From Pseudomonas simiae (lineage in GTDB: Bacteria > Pseudomonadota > Gammaproteobacteria > Pseudomonadales > Pseudomonadaceae), in contig NZ_FOKB01000012.1 of NCBI RefSeq assembly GCF_900111895.1, positions 60,825 to 124,824 on the forward strand: DNA of 64,000 bases, given 5' to 3'. Below are positions 1 to 8,329 of this stretch, piece after piece. The stretch's first letter is position 1. Every line of letters begins with the position of its first letter. Position numbers and translations under genes: made by a program. The notes below the pieces were generated by a model, which made no database searches, was not told the origin of the DNA, and saw only the letters and a list, made by a program, of their open reading frames with translations.

Positions 1-35
1 CGCCGATCCTGCGGGCGGAGTTGGCCAAGGCCTGA
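1..35 (+). CDS. 3' end of an upstream gene (partial)
   Basis: An open frame enters from the left edge and ends with TGA at 33-35; the last residues read PILRAELAKA. The composition suits a coding 3' end, but ten codons cannot identify a protein. It is also possible that this is chance open frame. Confidence 0.3.
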   Translation, partial: PILRAELAKA

Positions 36-108
36 GATCGGCCCTAGGCTCAATCCCGCTGCATGCGGGATAATGCCCGTCTGTTTGGTCAAAGGCGTCG
101 AGCATTTC

Positions 109-999
109 ATGTCCACCTCCGGTTTTTCCGCGTCCCAACACCAAGCCAGCACGTTGTATCTGCCCCCCGGCCCTTGGATGACGGTGCTGGATTGCCTGTG
201 CGAGCACTTTCCGGCCATCGGCCGCGAACACTGGCTGGATCGCATCGCGCGAGGCCGAGTGCTGGATATCAACGGCAGCCCGATCGCCCTGGACCTGGCC
301 TACAAGGAAGGCTTGTGCATCTACTATTTCCGCGAAGTGCCAAACGAGAAAGTCATCCCGGTGCAGGAAACCATCCTGTATGCCGACGAGCATCTGGTGG
401 TCGCCGACAAACCGCACTTCCTGCCCGTGACCCCGGCCGGTGAATACGTCGAGCAAACCCTGCTGCGCCGTTTGATTCGCCGCCTGGATAATCCATCGCT
501 GGTGCCGTTACACCGTATCGATCGGCACACCGCGGGGCTGGTCCTGTTCTCGGCCAACCCGGCCAGTCGCTCGGCTTACCAGCAACTGTTTCCCACGCGC
601 CAGATCGATAAATTCTACGAAGCCATTGCGCCAGCACTGCCGGACCTGACGTTCCCCAGGGTGCATAAAAGCCGGCTGGTCGATGGCGAGCCGTTCTTTC
701 GCATGCAGGAAGGTCAGGGTGTCGCCAACACCGAAACGGCCGTGGAGGTGCGCGAGAAAAAGGGCGATTTGTGGCGTTATGGCCTGTTCCCGGTGACGGG
801 CAAGAAACACCAGTTGCGCGTGCACATGACCGCCCTCGGCGCGAGTATCTGTAACGACCCGTTCTACCCGGAGGTGATCAAGGACGCGGTAGACGACTAC
901 GCCAACCCCCTCAAACTGCTCGCCCAGGGTGTGCGGTTCATTGACCCGGTCACGGGTGAAGAGCGCAGTTTCCGCAGTCGGATCACCCTCGACTGGTAA
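109..999 (+). CDS. RluA-family pseudouridine synthase
   Basis: Predicted to isomerise uridine to pseudouridine in rRNA or tRNA; the exact target cannot be told from sequence. The 296-residue protein has an S4-like N-terminal part (EHWLDRIARGRVL) and the family motif HRIDRHTAGL with the expected catalytic aspartate near residue 138, followed by the KKHQLRVHM motif. An upstream in-frame ATG at 73 is rejected because a GATAAT -10-like hexamer covers 69-74, so transcripts should begin downstream of it; ATG at 109 is preferred. It is monocistronic and followed by a convergent hairpin shared with the next gene. Confidence 0.88.
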   Translation: MSTSGFSASQHQASTLYLPPGPWMTVLDCLCEHFPAIGREHWLDRIARGRVLDINGSPIALDLAYKEGLCIYYFREVPNEKVIPVQETILYADEHLVVADKPHFLPVTPAGEYVEQTLLRRLIRRLDNPSLVPLHRIDRHTAGLVLFSANPASRSAYQQLFPTRQIDKFYEAIAPALPDLTFPRVHKSRLVDGEPFFRMQEGQGVANTETAVEVREKKGDLWRYGLFPVTGKKHQLRVHMTALGASICNDPFYPEVIKDAVDDYANPLKLLAQGVRFIDPVTGEERSFRSRITLDW

Positions 1000-1013
1000 C
1001 CCCCGGAAACGAC

Positions 1014-1036
1014 AAGGCCCGCGCGAGGCGGGCCTT
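1014..1036. terminator. Bidirectional hairpin terminator
   Basis: AAGGCCCGC and GCGGGCCTT form a 9-bp stem with a 5-nt loop between two convergent genes. There is no clear T tract, so efficiency is uncertain. Confidence 0.6.
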
Positions 1037-1054
1037 GATGGCAAACGTTAAGAC

Positions 1055-1276
1055 TTACAAGTCTTTGACGGTGCGAACCTGGTCTTTGTTGATGCGGGTG
1101 CGCTTGCCGTCAAGTTGTTCGAATTCGTAGAAACCCGAATCTTCATTGTATTTCGGGGTGTCGACGGCCTGGATTTCGCGACCGTCATTCAAGGTGATCA
1201 CTGTTGGCGAGGCGCAACCGGCGAGGGTGGCGAGGCCCAGTGCAAGCATGAGAGCGGCGATGGTCCGTTGAGTCAT
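1055..1276 (-). CDS. YgdI/YgdR-family small lipoprotein
   Basis: A 73-residue predicted lipoprotein: a hydrophobic signal peptide ends in the lipobox LAGC with the lipidated cysteine at residue 21, followed by a small beta domain containing TVITLNDGREIQ and YEFEQLDGKRTRI, typical of the YgdI/YgdR (DUF903) family. Its function is unknown. The start at 1276 is chosen because GGAG lies upstream and because it puts the signal peptide at the N-terminus; the longer open frame upstream has no such features. It has its own transcription unit, convergent with the pseudouridine synthase. Confidence 0.85.
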   Translation of the reverse strand: MTQRTIAALMLALGLATLAGCASPTVITLNDGREIQAVDTPKYNEDSGFYEFEQLDGKRTRINKDQVRTVKDL

Positions 1277-1355
1277 GAGTCTGTCTCCGAGAGAATACTT
1301 TTTAATAGCTGACCTTGTGACGCGTGCAGCGCCGACAAAGTTCCTTGTGCGAGGT

Positions 1356-1958
1356 TCATTCTGACACGCCCGATGGCGTCTGTAACAGCTCCGGCGTATT
1401 AAGGTTGGCCAGGCGAGGGTCATCCGCCGGGCATTGCAGACCCACGCCGCCCAGTTGTAGAAACAGCTTGCGCGGGCTGCGCTCACCGGCGTGCCACGCG
1501 CTGTCTACCGTGTCGCGCAGGCCGGTGGGGACGATGCAGATCAACGGTTCCCAGAACGCACCATGGCGCACCATCACCGGCAGCCGCGGGTTGCGTTGCG
1601 CGGTTTCACGCAGCGCCTGGATCAGCCCTGCGTCGATATGCGGCACATCGCACGGCAATATCAGCAGGTGCGCATGACGTGCGGCGGCGAGCCCCGCCCG
1701 GATACCGGCGAGCGGGCCGGGGAAGTCCGGGCTGTCGTCATTCACCAACTGGTCGGCGTAGGCGGCATAGTGTTGCGGGTTGCGGTTGCACGAGATGATC
1801 AGGTCATCCGTGAGCGGTCGCACCAAACGTTGCACGTGCGCGATCAAGGGCTGGCCGCGCCATTCCAGCAAGCCTTTGTCCTGGCCGCCCATACGTTGGC
1901 CGCGCCCGCCGGACAGCAGCAGCACCGAGCAGGGCAGGAGGGATGAATCGATAGGCAT
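1356..1958 (-). CDS. mobA: Molybdenum cofactor guanylyltransferase MobA
   Basis: Transfers GMP from GTP to Mo-molybdopterin to make the guanine dinucleotide cofactor used by DMSO-reductase-family enzymes; cytoplasmic. The 200-residue protein has the nucleotide-binding signature LLSGGRGQRMGGQDKGLL at residues 14-31 and the LPCDVPHID metal-binding segment near residue 101, and its length is normal for MobA. The ATG at 1958 is chosen because it puts the signature at its usual distance from the N-terminus; the open frame extends upstream without a convincing start. Divergent from moaB-moeA, so the cofactor genes form a small cluster. Confidence 0.93.
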   Translation of the reverse strand: MPIDSSLLPCSVLLLSGGRGQRMGGQDKGLLEWRGQPLIAHVQRLVRPLTDDLIISCNRNPQHYAAYADQLVNDDSPDFPGPLAGIRAGLAAARHAHLLILPCDVPHIDAGLIQALRETAQRNPRLPVMVRHGAFWEPLICIVPTGLRDTVDSAWHAGERSPRKLFLQLGGVGLQCPADDPRLANLNTPELLQTPSGVSE

Positions 1959-1992
1959 AACGGTTCCGCAGCGGCAGCAAAAGGGGGGCCTG

Positions 1993-2001
1993 TGATATAA
2001 C
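1993..2001 (+). promoter_or_regulatory. Extended -10 promoter for moaB-moeA
   Basis: TGATATAAC is an extended -10 element (TG-N-TATAAC) 33 bases before the moaB start codon. No good -35 box is visible, which is common for extended -10 promoters. Confidence 0.45.
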
Positions 2002-2034
2002 ATCGGGCTGTTCCTTCGACAACCGGACCGTGCC

Positions 2035-2574
2035 ATGAAAGCCAAGGCAGATGCGCCCTTCGTACCCCTGAATATCGCTGTATTGACCGTCAGCGACACC
2101 CGTACCCTCGACACCGATACCTCCGGCCAGGTCTTCGTCGACCGCCTGACTGCCGCCGGCCACCACCTGGCCGAGCGCGTGCTGCTCAAGGACGACCTCT
2201 ACAAGATCCGCGCCCAGGTCGCTCACTGGATCGCCGAAGACGTGGTGCAAGTCGTGCTGATCACCGGCGGCACCGGCTTCACCGGCCGCGACAGCACCCC
2301 CGAAGCGGTGAGCTGCCTGCTGGACAAACAGGTCGATGGTTTTGGTGAACTGTTCCGTCAGATTTCCGTGGCCGACATTGGCACGTCCACCGTGCAATCC
2401 CGTGCCCTGGCCGGCCTGGCCAATGGCACCCTGGTGTGCTGCCTGCCGGGTTCCACCAATGCGGTGCGCACCGGTTGGGATGGCATCCTCGCCGAGCAAC
2501 TGGACAACCGTCACCGCCCGTGCAATTTCGTACCACACCTGAAACAGGCTGAGCCTTGTGAGTCCCGTGGGTAA
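2035..2574 (+). CDS. moaB: Molybdenum cofactor biosynthesis protein MoaB
   Basis: MogA/MoaB-family protein that acts on molybdopterin (adenylylation step before molybdate insertion); cytoplasmic. The 179-residue protein carries the family signature TGGTGFTGRDSTPEAV near residues 82-97 and the C-terminal motif GSTNAVRTGWD. The length matches the family. It overlaps moeA by 17 bp, so the two genes are translationally coupled and their products act in consecutive steps. MoaB is the name used in Pseudomonas; the distinction from MogA is by convention. Confidence 0.93.
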   Translation: MKAKADAPFVPLNIAVLTVSDTRTLDTDTSGQVFVDRLTAAGHHLAERVLLKDDLYKIRAQVAHWIAEDVVQVVLITGGTGFTGRDSTPEAVSCLLDKQVDGFGELFRQISVADIGTSTVQSRALAGLANGTLVCCLPGSTNAVRTGWDGILAEQLDNRHRPCNFVPHLKQAEPCESRG

Positions 2575-3784
2575 GCCCGGCAAGACCGGCGCTCTGCTGC
2601 CGGTGGAAGACGCGTTGGCACAGCTGCTGGCCATGGCCGAAGCCGCGCCGATCCGCGAGCAGGAAACCCTGCTGCTGGCGGACTGCGACGGCCGTGTACT
2701 GGCGCAAGACCTGATCTCCACCCTCGACCTGCCGCCGTGGCCAAACAGCGCCATGGACGGTTACGCCGTGCGCCTGGCGGACTGGACGGGGGAGCCGTTG
2801 GTGGTCAGCCAGCGGATTTTCGCAGGCCAGGCGCCACAGCCTCTGGCGGCGGGCACCTGCGCCCGCATCTTCACCGGCGCCCCGGTGCCGGAAGGGGCCG
2901 ACTGCGTGGAAATGCAGGAAAACGCCGTGGTTCACGCCGATGAGCGCGTGAGCTTCACCGAACCTCTGCACGCCGGCCAGAACATCCGCCCCCAGGGCCA
3001 GGAAACCACGGTTGGCGAGTTAGTGTTGTCGGCCGGCACGCGCCTGGGCCCGATTGAACTGGGGCTGGCGGCGTCCCTCGGTCGTGATCGCCTGGCGGTG
3101 GTACGCCGCCCGCGCGTGGCGGTTTTGTCCACCGGTGATGAACTGATCGAGCCGGGCTTGCCGCTGGGGCCGGGGCAGATCTACAACAGCAACCGACGGG
3201 TGCTGTGCTCATGGCTGGCGCGCATGGGTTGCGAAGTGATCGACGCCGGCATCTTGCCGGACGATCTGGAGCAAACCCGCGCACGTCTGGGCGGTTTGGG
3301 CAGTGTCGACTTGATCCTGTCGACGGGCGGTGTGTCGGTGGGCGAAGCGGACTTTCTTGGGATCGCCCTGCGTGAAGAGGGTGAGCTGGCGTTGTGGAAG
3401 CTGGCTATCAAACCCGGCAAGCCGCTGACCTTCGGCCACTTCCGTGGCGTACCGGTGATCGGCCTGCCAGGCAACCCGGCGTCGACGTTGGTGACGTTCG
3501 CGCTGCTGGCACGCCCTTACTTGCTGCGCCGCCAAGGTGTGCAGGATGTCGAGCCATTACGTTTTGCAGTGCCAGTGGGGTTCACCTGGCCCAAGCCGGG
3601 CAATCGCCGCGAATACCTGCGCGGTCGTATCGAGCAGGGCAAGGCGATCATCTACCGCAACCAGAGCTCGGGCGTGCTGCGCAGTGCGGCGTGGGCGGAG
3701 GGGTTTGTGGAGGTGTTGGAGGGGACGACGCTGGAGATGGGTGACCGGGTCAATTTCATTCCTCTAAGTGAAGTTCTGAACTGA
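2558..3784 (+). CDS. moeA: Molybdopterin molybdenumtransferase MoeA
   Basis: Inserts molybdenum into adenylylated molybdopterin. The 408-residue protein has the usual MoeA layout: an N-terminal domain with PPWPNSAMDGYAV, a MoCF-binding domain with STGDEL, YNSNRR, STGGVSVGEADF and PGKPLTFG, then GLPGNPAST and a C-terminal beta domain. GTG at 2558 inside the moaB end is the likely start; it keeps the normal N-terminal length. Coupled to moaB. A REPIN follows the stop codon. Confidence 0.94.
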   Translation: MSPVGKPGKTGALLPVEDALAQLLAMAEAAPIREQETLLLADCDGRVLAQDLISTLDLPPWPNSAMDGYAVRLADWTGEPLVVSQRIFAGQAPQPLAAGTCARIFTGAPVPEGADCVEMQENAVVHADERVSFTEPLHAGQNIRPQGQETTVGELVLSAGTRLGPIELGLAASLGRDRLAVVRRPRVAVLSTGDELIEPGLPLGPGQIYNSNRRVLCSWLARMGCEVIDAGILPDDLEQTRARLGGLGSVDLILSTGGVSVGEADFLGIALREEGELALWKLAIKPGKPLTFGHFRGVPVIGLPGNPASTLVTFALLARPYLLRRQGVQDVEPLRFAVPVGFTWPKPGNRREYLRGRIEQGKAIIYRNQSSGVLRSAAWAEGFVEVLEGTTLEMGDRVNFIPLSEVLN

Positions 3785-3799
3785 ACACAGGTCAAAAAA

Positions 3800-3887
3800 G
3801 TGGGAGCGGGCTTGCTCGCGAATGCGTTGGATCAGCCAGCGCATTGAGTGGCTGACACACCACATTCGCGAGCAAGCCCGCTCCCAC
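3800..3887. repeat. REPIN (inverted pair of REP sequences)
   Basis: GTGGGAGCGGGCTTGCTCGC at the left and its reverse complement at the right enclose about 40 bases of less conserved sequence. It lies in the gap between the convergent moeA and flhB-like genes. The same 20-mer core recurs at many other sites in this window. Confidence 0.93.
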
Positions 3888-3912
3888 AGTTTGTTTTGTG
3901 TTTGTCTGTGAG

Positions 3913-4242
3913 TCAGTAGTCATCCCCACGCTCCGTCACATCCCGCTCCACCGGGCCCGCATCCGGGTCATACCCCACCGGGAACTTGCCCTTCAATGTC
4001 CATGCAAACGCAATGATCTCGGCAATCGTGCGGTACAACTCCTCTGGAATGCTGTCACCCAGTTCCATCCGCGCCAGCAGCTTCACCAGCTCGGCGTTTT
4101 CATAGATGGGCACTTCGTTTTCCCGCGCCAGCTTCAGGATGGCCTCGGCCAGGGCATCGTCGCCCTTGGCGGTCAGGGTTGGTGCCTGCTGGCCGTCGTA
4201 CTTGAGGGCGATCGCCTGGCGCGGTGGCGTAGGGTTTTTCAT
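3913..4242 (-). CDS. Free-standing FlhB C-terminal homologue
   Basis: A 109-residue protein equivalent to the cytoplasmic C-terminal domain of the flagellar export switch FlhB. It starts MKNPTPPRQAIALKYDG, which corresponds to the FlhB self-cleavage region (NPTH followed by AVALKYD), and continues with the conserved ENAELVKLLARMELGDSIPEELY stretch split here as ENAELVKLL and IPEELYRTIAEIIAF. It has no membrane domain. Its ATG overlaps the end of the fliK-like gene (ATGA, 4239-4242), so the two are coupled; in flagellar export FlhB and FliK also work together. Role here is not established. Confidence 0.85.
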   Translation of the reverse strand: MKNPTPPRQAIALKYDGQQAPTLTAKGDDALAEAILKLARENEVPIYENAELVKLLARMELGDSIPEELYRTIAEIIAFAWTLKGKFPVGYDPDAGPVERDVTERGDDY

Positions 4243-5816
4243 GCGGTCTCATCCACCCAGCGTTGCTCCAGTCCGGTTTTAGGCCCGCGCGGCGGGGTGC
4301 CGAGGTGGCAATCGAGGTCGCCGACATTGATGCCCGATGTCACCAGGCGTTCGCGCAGGTTGCCCAAGTGGCTTTCGATCAAGCTGGCGGTAAAGGGCCG
4401 GGAGGCCCACAACTGGCTGGACAGTTTGCCCTGGCTCAATTGCGCCTGGACCTGCAAAGGCCCCAGCGGCTCCATGTCGAAAGCCAACTCGACGCGCCAG
4501 AGCATCTGTTTGGCGTCCTTTTTCTCTTTGCGATCGGGCTGATCCTTGTCCGGCGCCGGCTCTTCGCGTTGGAACTTGACCTGCAACGGCACGATGTCCT
4601 GCAGGGTGCGCATGGGGATTTCCAACTGCCAGGTGGTTTGCAGGCGGCCGTCGGCGGTGGTGCCTGTTTGTTCCAGGCTCGACAGCTGATGGCTTTGCAA
4701 CCGCGAGATCGCCCCGGCGGCCAGGCGCAGCAGGTTTTCCAGGTCGCCTTCGCCTTCCAGTTTTGCCATCAACCGTTCGGGCAGTGGGAAGCCGGCGGGC
4801 ATCTGGCGCGCGCTGACCTGGCCGAGCGTATTCAGTGGACTGCGCACGAAGTTGGGCAGCACCTGGGCCAGGGTGTTGGCGGCGAGGATGGCATTCATAT
4901 TGGTGTTGGCGGGTAGGGCTGGCAGCAAATCGGCGACTAGGCGCAGCAAAGCGCCTTTCATATCCAGAGGCGGGATCTGTGGGTTTTGCCCGGCAAGCAG
5001 CTTGGCTTCAAGAAACGCGCCGCTGTTCTGGATGACTTGCGCCAGTACCTTGGGATTGCTGACCTGGGCCAGGTCGGGCAGGGCGGCAAGCAAACGCTCG
5101 GCGGCGCCGCGCAGCTCGGCGGAGGTCGTGTCGCCGCGCGGCAGGTTTTGCAGCGCGGTGAAGACCGCATCCAGCGAGCCCTGGCGACTTTGCTGGGTCG
5201 ACAGTTGCTGCGTGACGGCCAACTGATCCTTGAGCCCGCTCAACGGCACAAAGCTCAAGGTCTGCGTATTCTGCACCACAGCGCTGAGCAGGCTGCCGAC
5301 GCGCAGTGGCTGGGGGCTTTCCACGCTCAGGGTCGCGCTGGCCAGCGCGCTGTTGAGCACGGTGACCAATGACCGATAGATCGCCGGTTGCGCCGTGCCC
5401 TGGGGCAGCATCTGGGTGGTCAGCACCTTGGCCTGCAACAGTGTGCCCACCGGCATCTGATCCGTGTCGATGCGGGTGAGGGCGGCGACATTGGCGCTCA
5501 AGGCTTGTTGCAGGCTGAGGGTCAGGTTGCCGGTGGGCGTCTGGCTCACCGCCACGTTGCTGCCCAGCGGCAGCGGCTGCGGGCTGCTTGCCTGTACCAA
5601 TGTCTGGCGACCGCCCTCGAGGGTCAACTTGAGCAACAACTGAAAGGCTTCACCGCCTTGTTTCAGGGCGATGACCTCGGCATTCGCGGTTTTCCCGGGG
5701 TCGATCAGGCCGATCTGCGGCTCCAGCAGTTTCAACAGTTCGCCGGCCACAGGCGCAGGGCCGGGCCCGGCTGCCGGAGCAGGTGGAAGCGTAGGAAGGT
5801 TGATCTCACCGGTCAT
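4239..5816 (-). CDS. FliK-like hook-length control domain protein
   Basis: A 525-residue protein with a proline- and alanine-rich N-terminus, a long low-complexity leucine/glutamine-rich middle, and a C-terminal Flg_hook domain (about residues 435-510, with MEPLGPLQVQAQL and LRERLVTSGINV) like that of FliK. FliK measures hook length and switches export through FlhB. The canonical flagellar cluster is not in this window, so this is probably a second FliK-like protein rather than the main fliK. First gene of a two-gene unit with the FlhB-like gene; divergent from ccm. Confidence 0.82.
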   Translation of the reverse strand: MTGEINLPTLPPAPAAGPGPAPVAGELLKLLEPQIGLIDPGKTANAEVIALKQGGEAFQLLLKLTLEGGRQTLVQASSPQPLPLGSNVAVSQTPTGNLTLSLQQALSANVAALTRIDTDQMPVGTLLQAKVLTTQMLPQGTAQPAIYRSLVTVLNSALASATLSVESPQPLRVGSLLSAVVQNTQTLSFVPLSGLKDQLAVTQQLSTQQSRQGSLDAVFTALQNLPRGDTTSAELRGAAERLLAALPDLAQVSNPKVLAQVIQNSGAFLEAKLLAGQNPQIPPLDMKGALLRLVADLLPALPANTNMNAILAANTLAQVLPNFVRSPLNTLGQVSARQMPAGFPLPERLMAKLEGEGDLENLLRLAAGAISRLQSHQLSSLEQTGTTADGRLQTTWQLEIPMRTLQDIVPLQVKFQREEPAPDKDQPDRKEKKDAKQMLWRVELAFDMEPLGPLQVQAQLSQGKLSSQLWASRPFTASLIESHLGNLRERLVTSGINVGDLDCHLGTPPRGPKTGLEQRWVDETA

Positions 5817-5868
5817 CGCGCGCGTCGTCTCTGGGGAAATTGCCCTCTTTAGAGTAGGGCATCACATG

Positions 5869-5874
5869 TATAAT
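5869..5874 (+). promoter_or_regulatory. Probable -10 box of the ccm operon
   Basis: A perfect TATAAT lies in the gap between the divergent fliK-like gene and ccmA, giving a leader of about 135 bases before ccmA. No well-spaced -35 is evident, so the assignment is tentative. Confidence 0.45.
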
Positions 5875-6016
5875 GCCGCCCGTCTGCAAAGAGAGCGGTA
5901 AAAACCTCACAACTATTTGATCCAGCTCTCTAAAATCGGTCGCCAAAGCCGTTATTGTGCATTTCTCTTTAACGGCCGCTGCACCGCCGACTTGAACCGT
6001 AAAGGCCCGCGATCTT

Positions 6017-6652
6017 TTGACCAGCCCTCTTCTTGAAGCCGTAGCGCTCTCCTGTGAACGCGACCTGCGCCTGCTGTTCGAGCACCTCGAATTGCGGCTG
6101 ACGGGCGGTGACATGGTGCAGGTCAGCGGGCCCAACGGCAGCGGCAAGACCAGTTTGCTGCGCCTGCTGGCAGGGTTGATGCAGCCCACGGCTGGTGAAG
6201 TTCGACTGAATGGCAAACCCCTCAACGAACAACGCACCGAACTGGCACGCAACCTCATTTGGATCGGCCACGCCGCCGGGATCAAAGACGTGCTCACCGC
6301 CGAAGAAAACCTCAGCTGGCTCAGCGCCCTGCATCATCCCGTATCCCGCGATGCCATCTGGCAGGCTCTGGCCGCCGTCGGCCTCAAAGGCTTTGAAGAT
6401 GTTCCCTGTCACACCTTGTCCGCCGGTCAACAGCGCCGCGTGGCTCTGGCGCGTTTGTATCTGCCGGGCCCGCCGTTATGGATTCTCGACGAGCCCTTCA
6501 CCGCCCTGGATAAACAAGGCGTCGCCCAGCTTGAAGAGCACTTGGCGCGGCATTGCGAACAGGGCGGCACGGTATTGCTCACCACCCACCACACCCTGAC
6601 GCGTATGCCCGCCGGCTACCGTGATCTTGACCTGGGGGAGTGGTCAGCATGA
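6017..6652 (+). CDS. ccmA: Heme exporter ATP-binding protein CcmA
   Basis: ATPase of the CcmABCD complex, which releases holo-CcmE during system I cytochrome c maturation. The 211-residue protein has Walker A GPNGSGKT, signature LSAGQQRRVALARL, Walker B LWILDEP and the H-loop TTHHT. It appears to start with TTG at 6017; there is no ATG or GTG nearby in frame that keeps the normal N-terminus, which begins just before the first beta strand. It is the first gene of the operon and overlaps ccmB by ATGA. Confidence 0.94.
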   Translation: MTSPLLEAVALSCERDLRLLFEHLELRLTGGDMVQVSGPNGSGKTSLLRLLAGLMQPTAGEVRLNGKPLNEQRTELARNLIWIGHAAGIKDVLTAEENLSWLSALHHPVSRDAIWQALAAVGLKGFEDVPCHTLSAGQQRRVALARLYLPGPPLWILDEPFTALDKQGVAQLEEHLARHCEQGGTVLLTTHHTLTRMPAGYRDLDLGEWSA

Positions 6653-7317
6653 GCGTATTCGCCCTGTTGGTCGCCCGCGAAGCGCGGTTGCTGTGCCGTC
6701 GGCCGGCCGAACTGGCCAACCCGCTGGTGTTTTTCGCGATTGTCATCGCGTTGTTCCCGCTGGCGGTCGGCCCCGAGACTAAACTGTTGCAAACCTTGTC
6801 CCCAGGACTGGTGTGGGTGGCCGCGCTTTTATCGGTCCTGCTCTCGCTGGACGGGCTGTTTCGCAGTGATTTCGAAGACGGTTCCCTGGAACAGTGGGTC
6901 CTTTCGTCGCACCCTCTGCCACTTCTGGTACTGGCCAAGGTGCTGGCACACTGGGCTTTTTCCGGCCTGGCGCTAGTCTTGCTCTCGCCGCTGCTGGCGA
7001 TGATGCTGGGCTTGCCCGTCGAATGCCTGCCGGTGTTGCTCCTGTCCTTGTTGCTCGGTACGCCGGTGCTCAGCCTGTTGGGGGCGGTGGGCGCAGCGTT
7101 GACCGTGGGTTTGAAGCGGGGTGGCCTGTTGCTGGCCCTGTTGATTCTGCCTTTGTACATTCCGGTATTGATCCTGGGCAGTGGTGCTTTGCAGGCCGCG
7201 CTCATGGGCATGCCGGCGACCGGTTACCTCTTGTGGCTTGGTAGCCTGACCGCCCTGGCGGTAACCCTGACACCCTTTGCTATAGCCGCCGGCCTGAAGA
7301 TCAGCGTCGGCGAATAA
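6649..7317 (+). CDS. ccmB: Heme exporter permease CcmB
   Basis: Membrane subunit of the CcmABCD complex in the inner membrane. The 222-residue product is almost entirely hydrophobic with about six transmembrane segments and the N-terminal signature LVAREARLLCRRPAEL. ATG at 6649 overlaps the ccmA stop (ATGA), which decides the start over an in-frame GTG slightly upstream. Stop at 7315-7317, followed by an intercistronic hairpin. Confidence 0.94.
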   Translation: MSVFALLVAREARLLCRRPAELANPLVFFAIVIALFPLAVGPETKLLQTLSPGLVWVAALLSVLLSLDGLFRSDFEDGSLEQWVLSSHPLPLLVLAKVLAHWAFSGLALVLLSPLLAMMLGLPVECLPVLLLSLLLGTPVLSLLGAVGAALTVGLKRGGLLLALLILPLYIPVLILGSGALQAALMGMPATGYLLWLGSLTALAVTLTPFAIAAGLKISVGE

Positions 7318-7323
7318 TGAGGT

Positions 7324-7347
7324 CTGGTTAAGCGTTGTCTTAACCAG
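7324..7347 (+). other. Intercistronic hairpin between ccmB and ccmC
   Basis: CTGGTTAAG and CTTAACCAG form a perfect 9-bp stem with a 6-nt loop; a GGTC/GACC pair lies just outside. No T tract follows, so it is more likely an RNA-stability or processing element than a terminator. Confidence 0.5.
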
Positions 7348-7400
7348 TAAAGACCCTAAGCTTTTCGCAACGACGAAACGCTACCGTGATGGATACAGCA

Positions 7401-8156
7401 ATGAACTGGACCTGGTTTCACAAGCTCGGCTCGCCCAAATGGTTCTATGGCATCAGCGGCAAGCTGCTGCCGTGGCTGAGCGTCGCCGCCGTGTTGCTGA
7501 TCGGCATCGGCCTGGTCTGGGGCCTGGCCTTCGCGCCGCCGGACTACCAGCAAGGCAACAGCTTTCGCATCATCTATATCCACGTTCCCGCCGCGATGCT
7601 GGCCCAGTCCTGCTACGTGATGCTGGCGGTGTGCGGCATCGTCGGCCTGGTGTGGAAGATGAAACTGGCGGACGTGGCCCTGCAATGCGCTGCGCCGATT
7701 GGTGCGTGGATGACTGCCGTGGCGCTGGTCACCGGCGCGATCTGGGGCAAACCCACCTGGGGCTCATGGTGGGTGTGGGATGCACGACTAACGTCCATGT
7801 TGATCCTGCTGTTCCTGTACTTCGGTCTGATTGCCCTGGGCAACGCGATCAGCAATCGTGACAGCGCCGCCAAAGCCTGCGCGGTGCTGGCGATTGTCGG
7901 CGTGATCAACATCCCGATCATCAAATACTCGGTAGAGTGGTGGAACACCCTGCACCAGGGCGCCACCTTCACGCTCACCGAAAAGCCGGCAATGCCCGTA
8001 GAGATGTGGGCGCCGCTCCTGTTGATGGTGTTGGGGTTCTACTGTTTCTTCGGCGCCGTGCTGCTGATGCGCATGCGCCTCGAAGTGCTCAAGCGTGAAT
8101 CGCGCACCCGTTGGGTCAAGGCCGAAGTACAAAGCAGCCTGGGAGCGCGCGCATGA
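7401..8156 (+). CDS. ccmC: Heme handling protein CcmC
   Basis: Presents heme to CcmE in the periplasm. About six transmembrane segments and the WWD heme-binding loop WGSWWVWDARLTS. The start is uncertain: ATG at 7401 (MNWTWFHKLGS, 251 residues) is preferred because it matches the usual N-terminus and has GGA seven bases upstream, but ATG at 7389 or GTG at 7386 would add four or five residues. Overlaps ccmD by ATGA. Confidence 0.92.
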   Translation: MNWTWFHKLGSPKWFYGISGKLLPWLSVAAVLLIGIGLVWGLAFAPPDYQQGNSFRIIYIHVPAAMLAQSCYVMLAVCGIVGLVWKMKLADVALQCAAPIGAWMTAVALVTGAIWGKPTWGSWWVWDARLTSMLILLFLYFGLIALGNAISNRDSAAKACAVLAIVGVINIPIIKYSVEWWNTLHQGATFTLTEKPAMPVEMWAPLLLMVLGFYCFFGAVLLMRMRLEVLKRESRTRWVKAEVQSSLGARA

Positions 8157-8329
8157 GTTTTGCTTCTTTCAGCGAGTTTCTCGCCATGGGCCATCACGGC
8201 CTGTATGTCTGGACGGCCTATGGCATCTGCCTGACAGTGCTGGCCCTCAACGTCGCCGCGCCGATCCTGGCCCGCAAGCGTTACCTGCAACAAGAGGCGC
8301 GTCGTCTGCGCCGGGAGACCGATAAGTGA
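8153..8329 (+). CDS. ccmD: Heme exporter accessory protein CcmD
   Basis: A 58-residue single-pass membrane protein of the CcmABCD complex, needed for release of holo-CcmE. One transmembrane helix at about residues 18-38 is followed by a basic, arginine-rich cytoplasmic tail, the standard CcmD layout. It overlaps ccmC upstream (ATGA) and ccmE downstream (GTGA). Confidence 0.92.
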   Translation: MSFASFSEFLAMGHHGLYVWTAYGICLTVLALNVAAPILARKRYLQQEARRLRRETDK

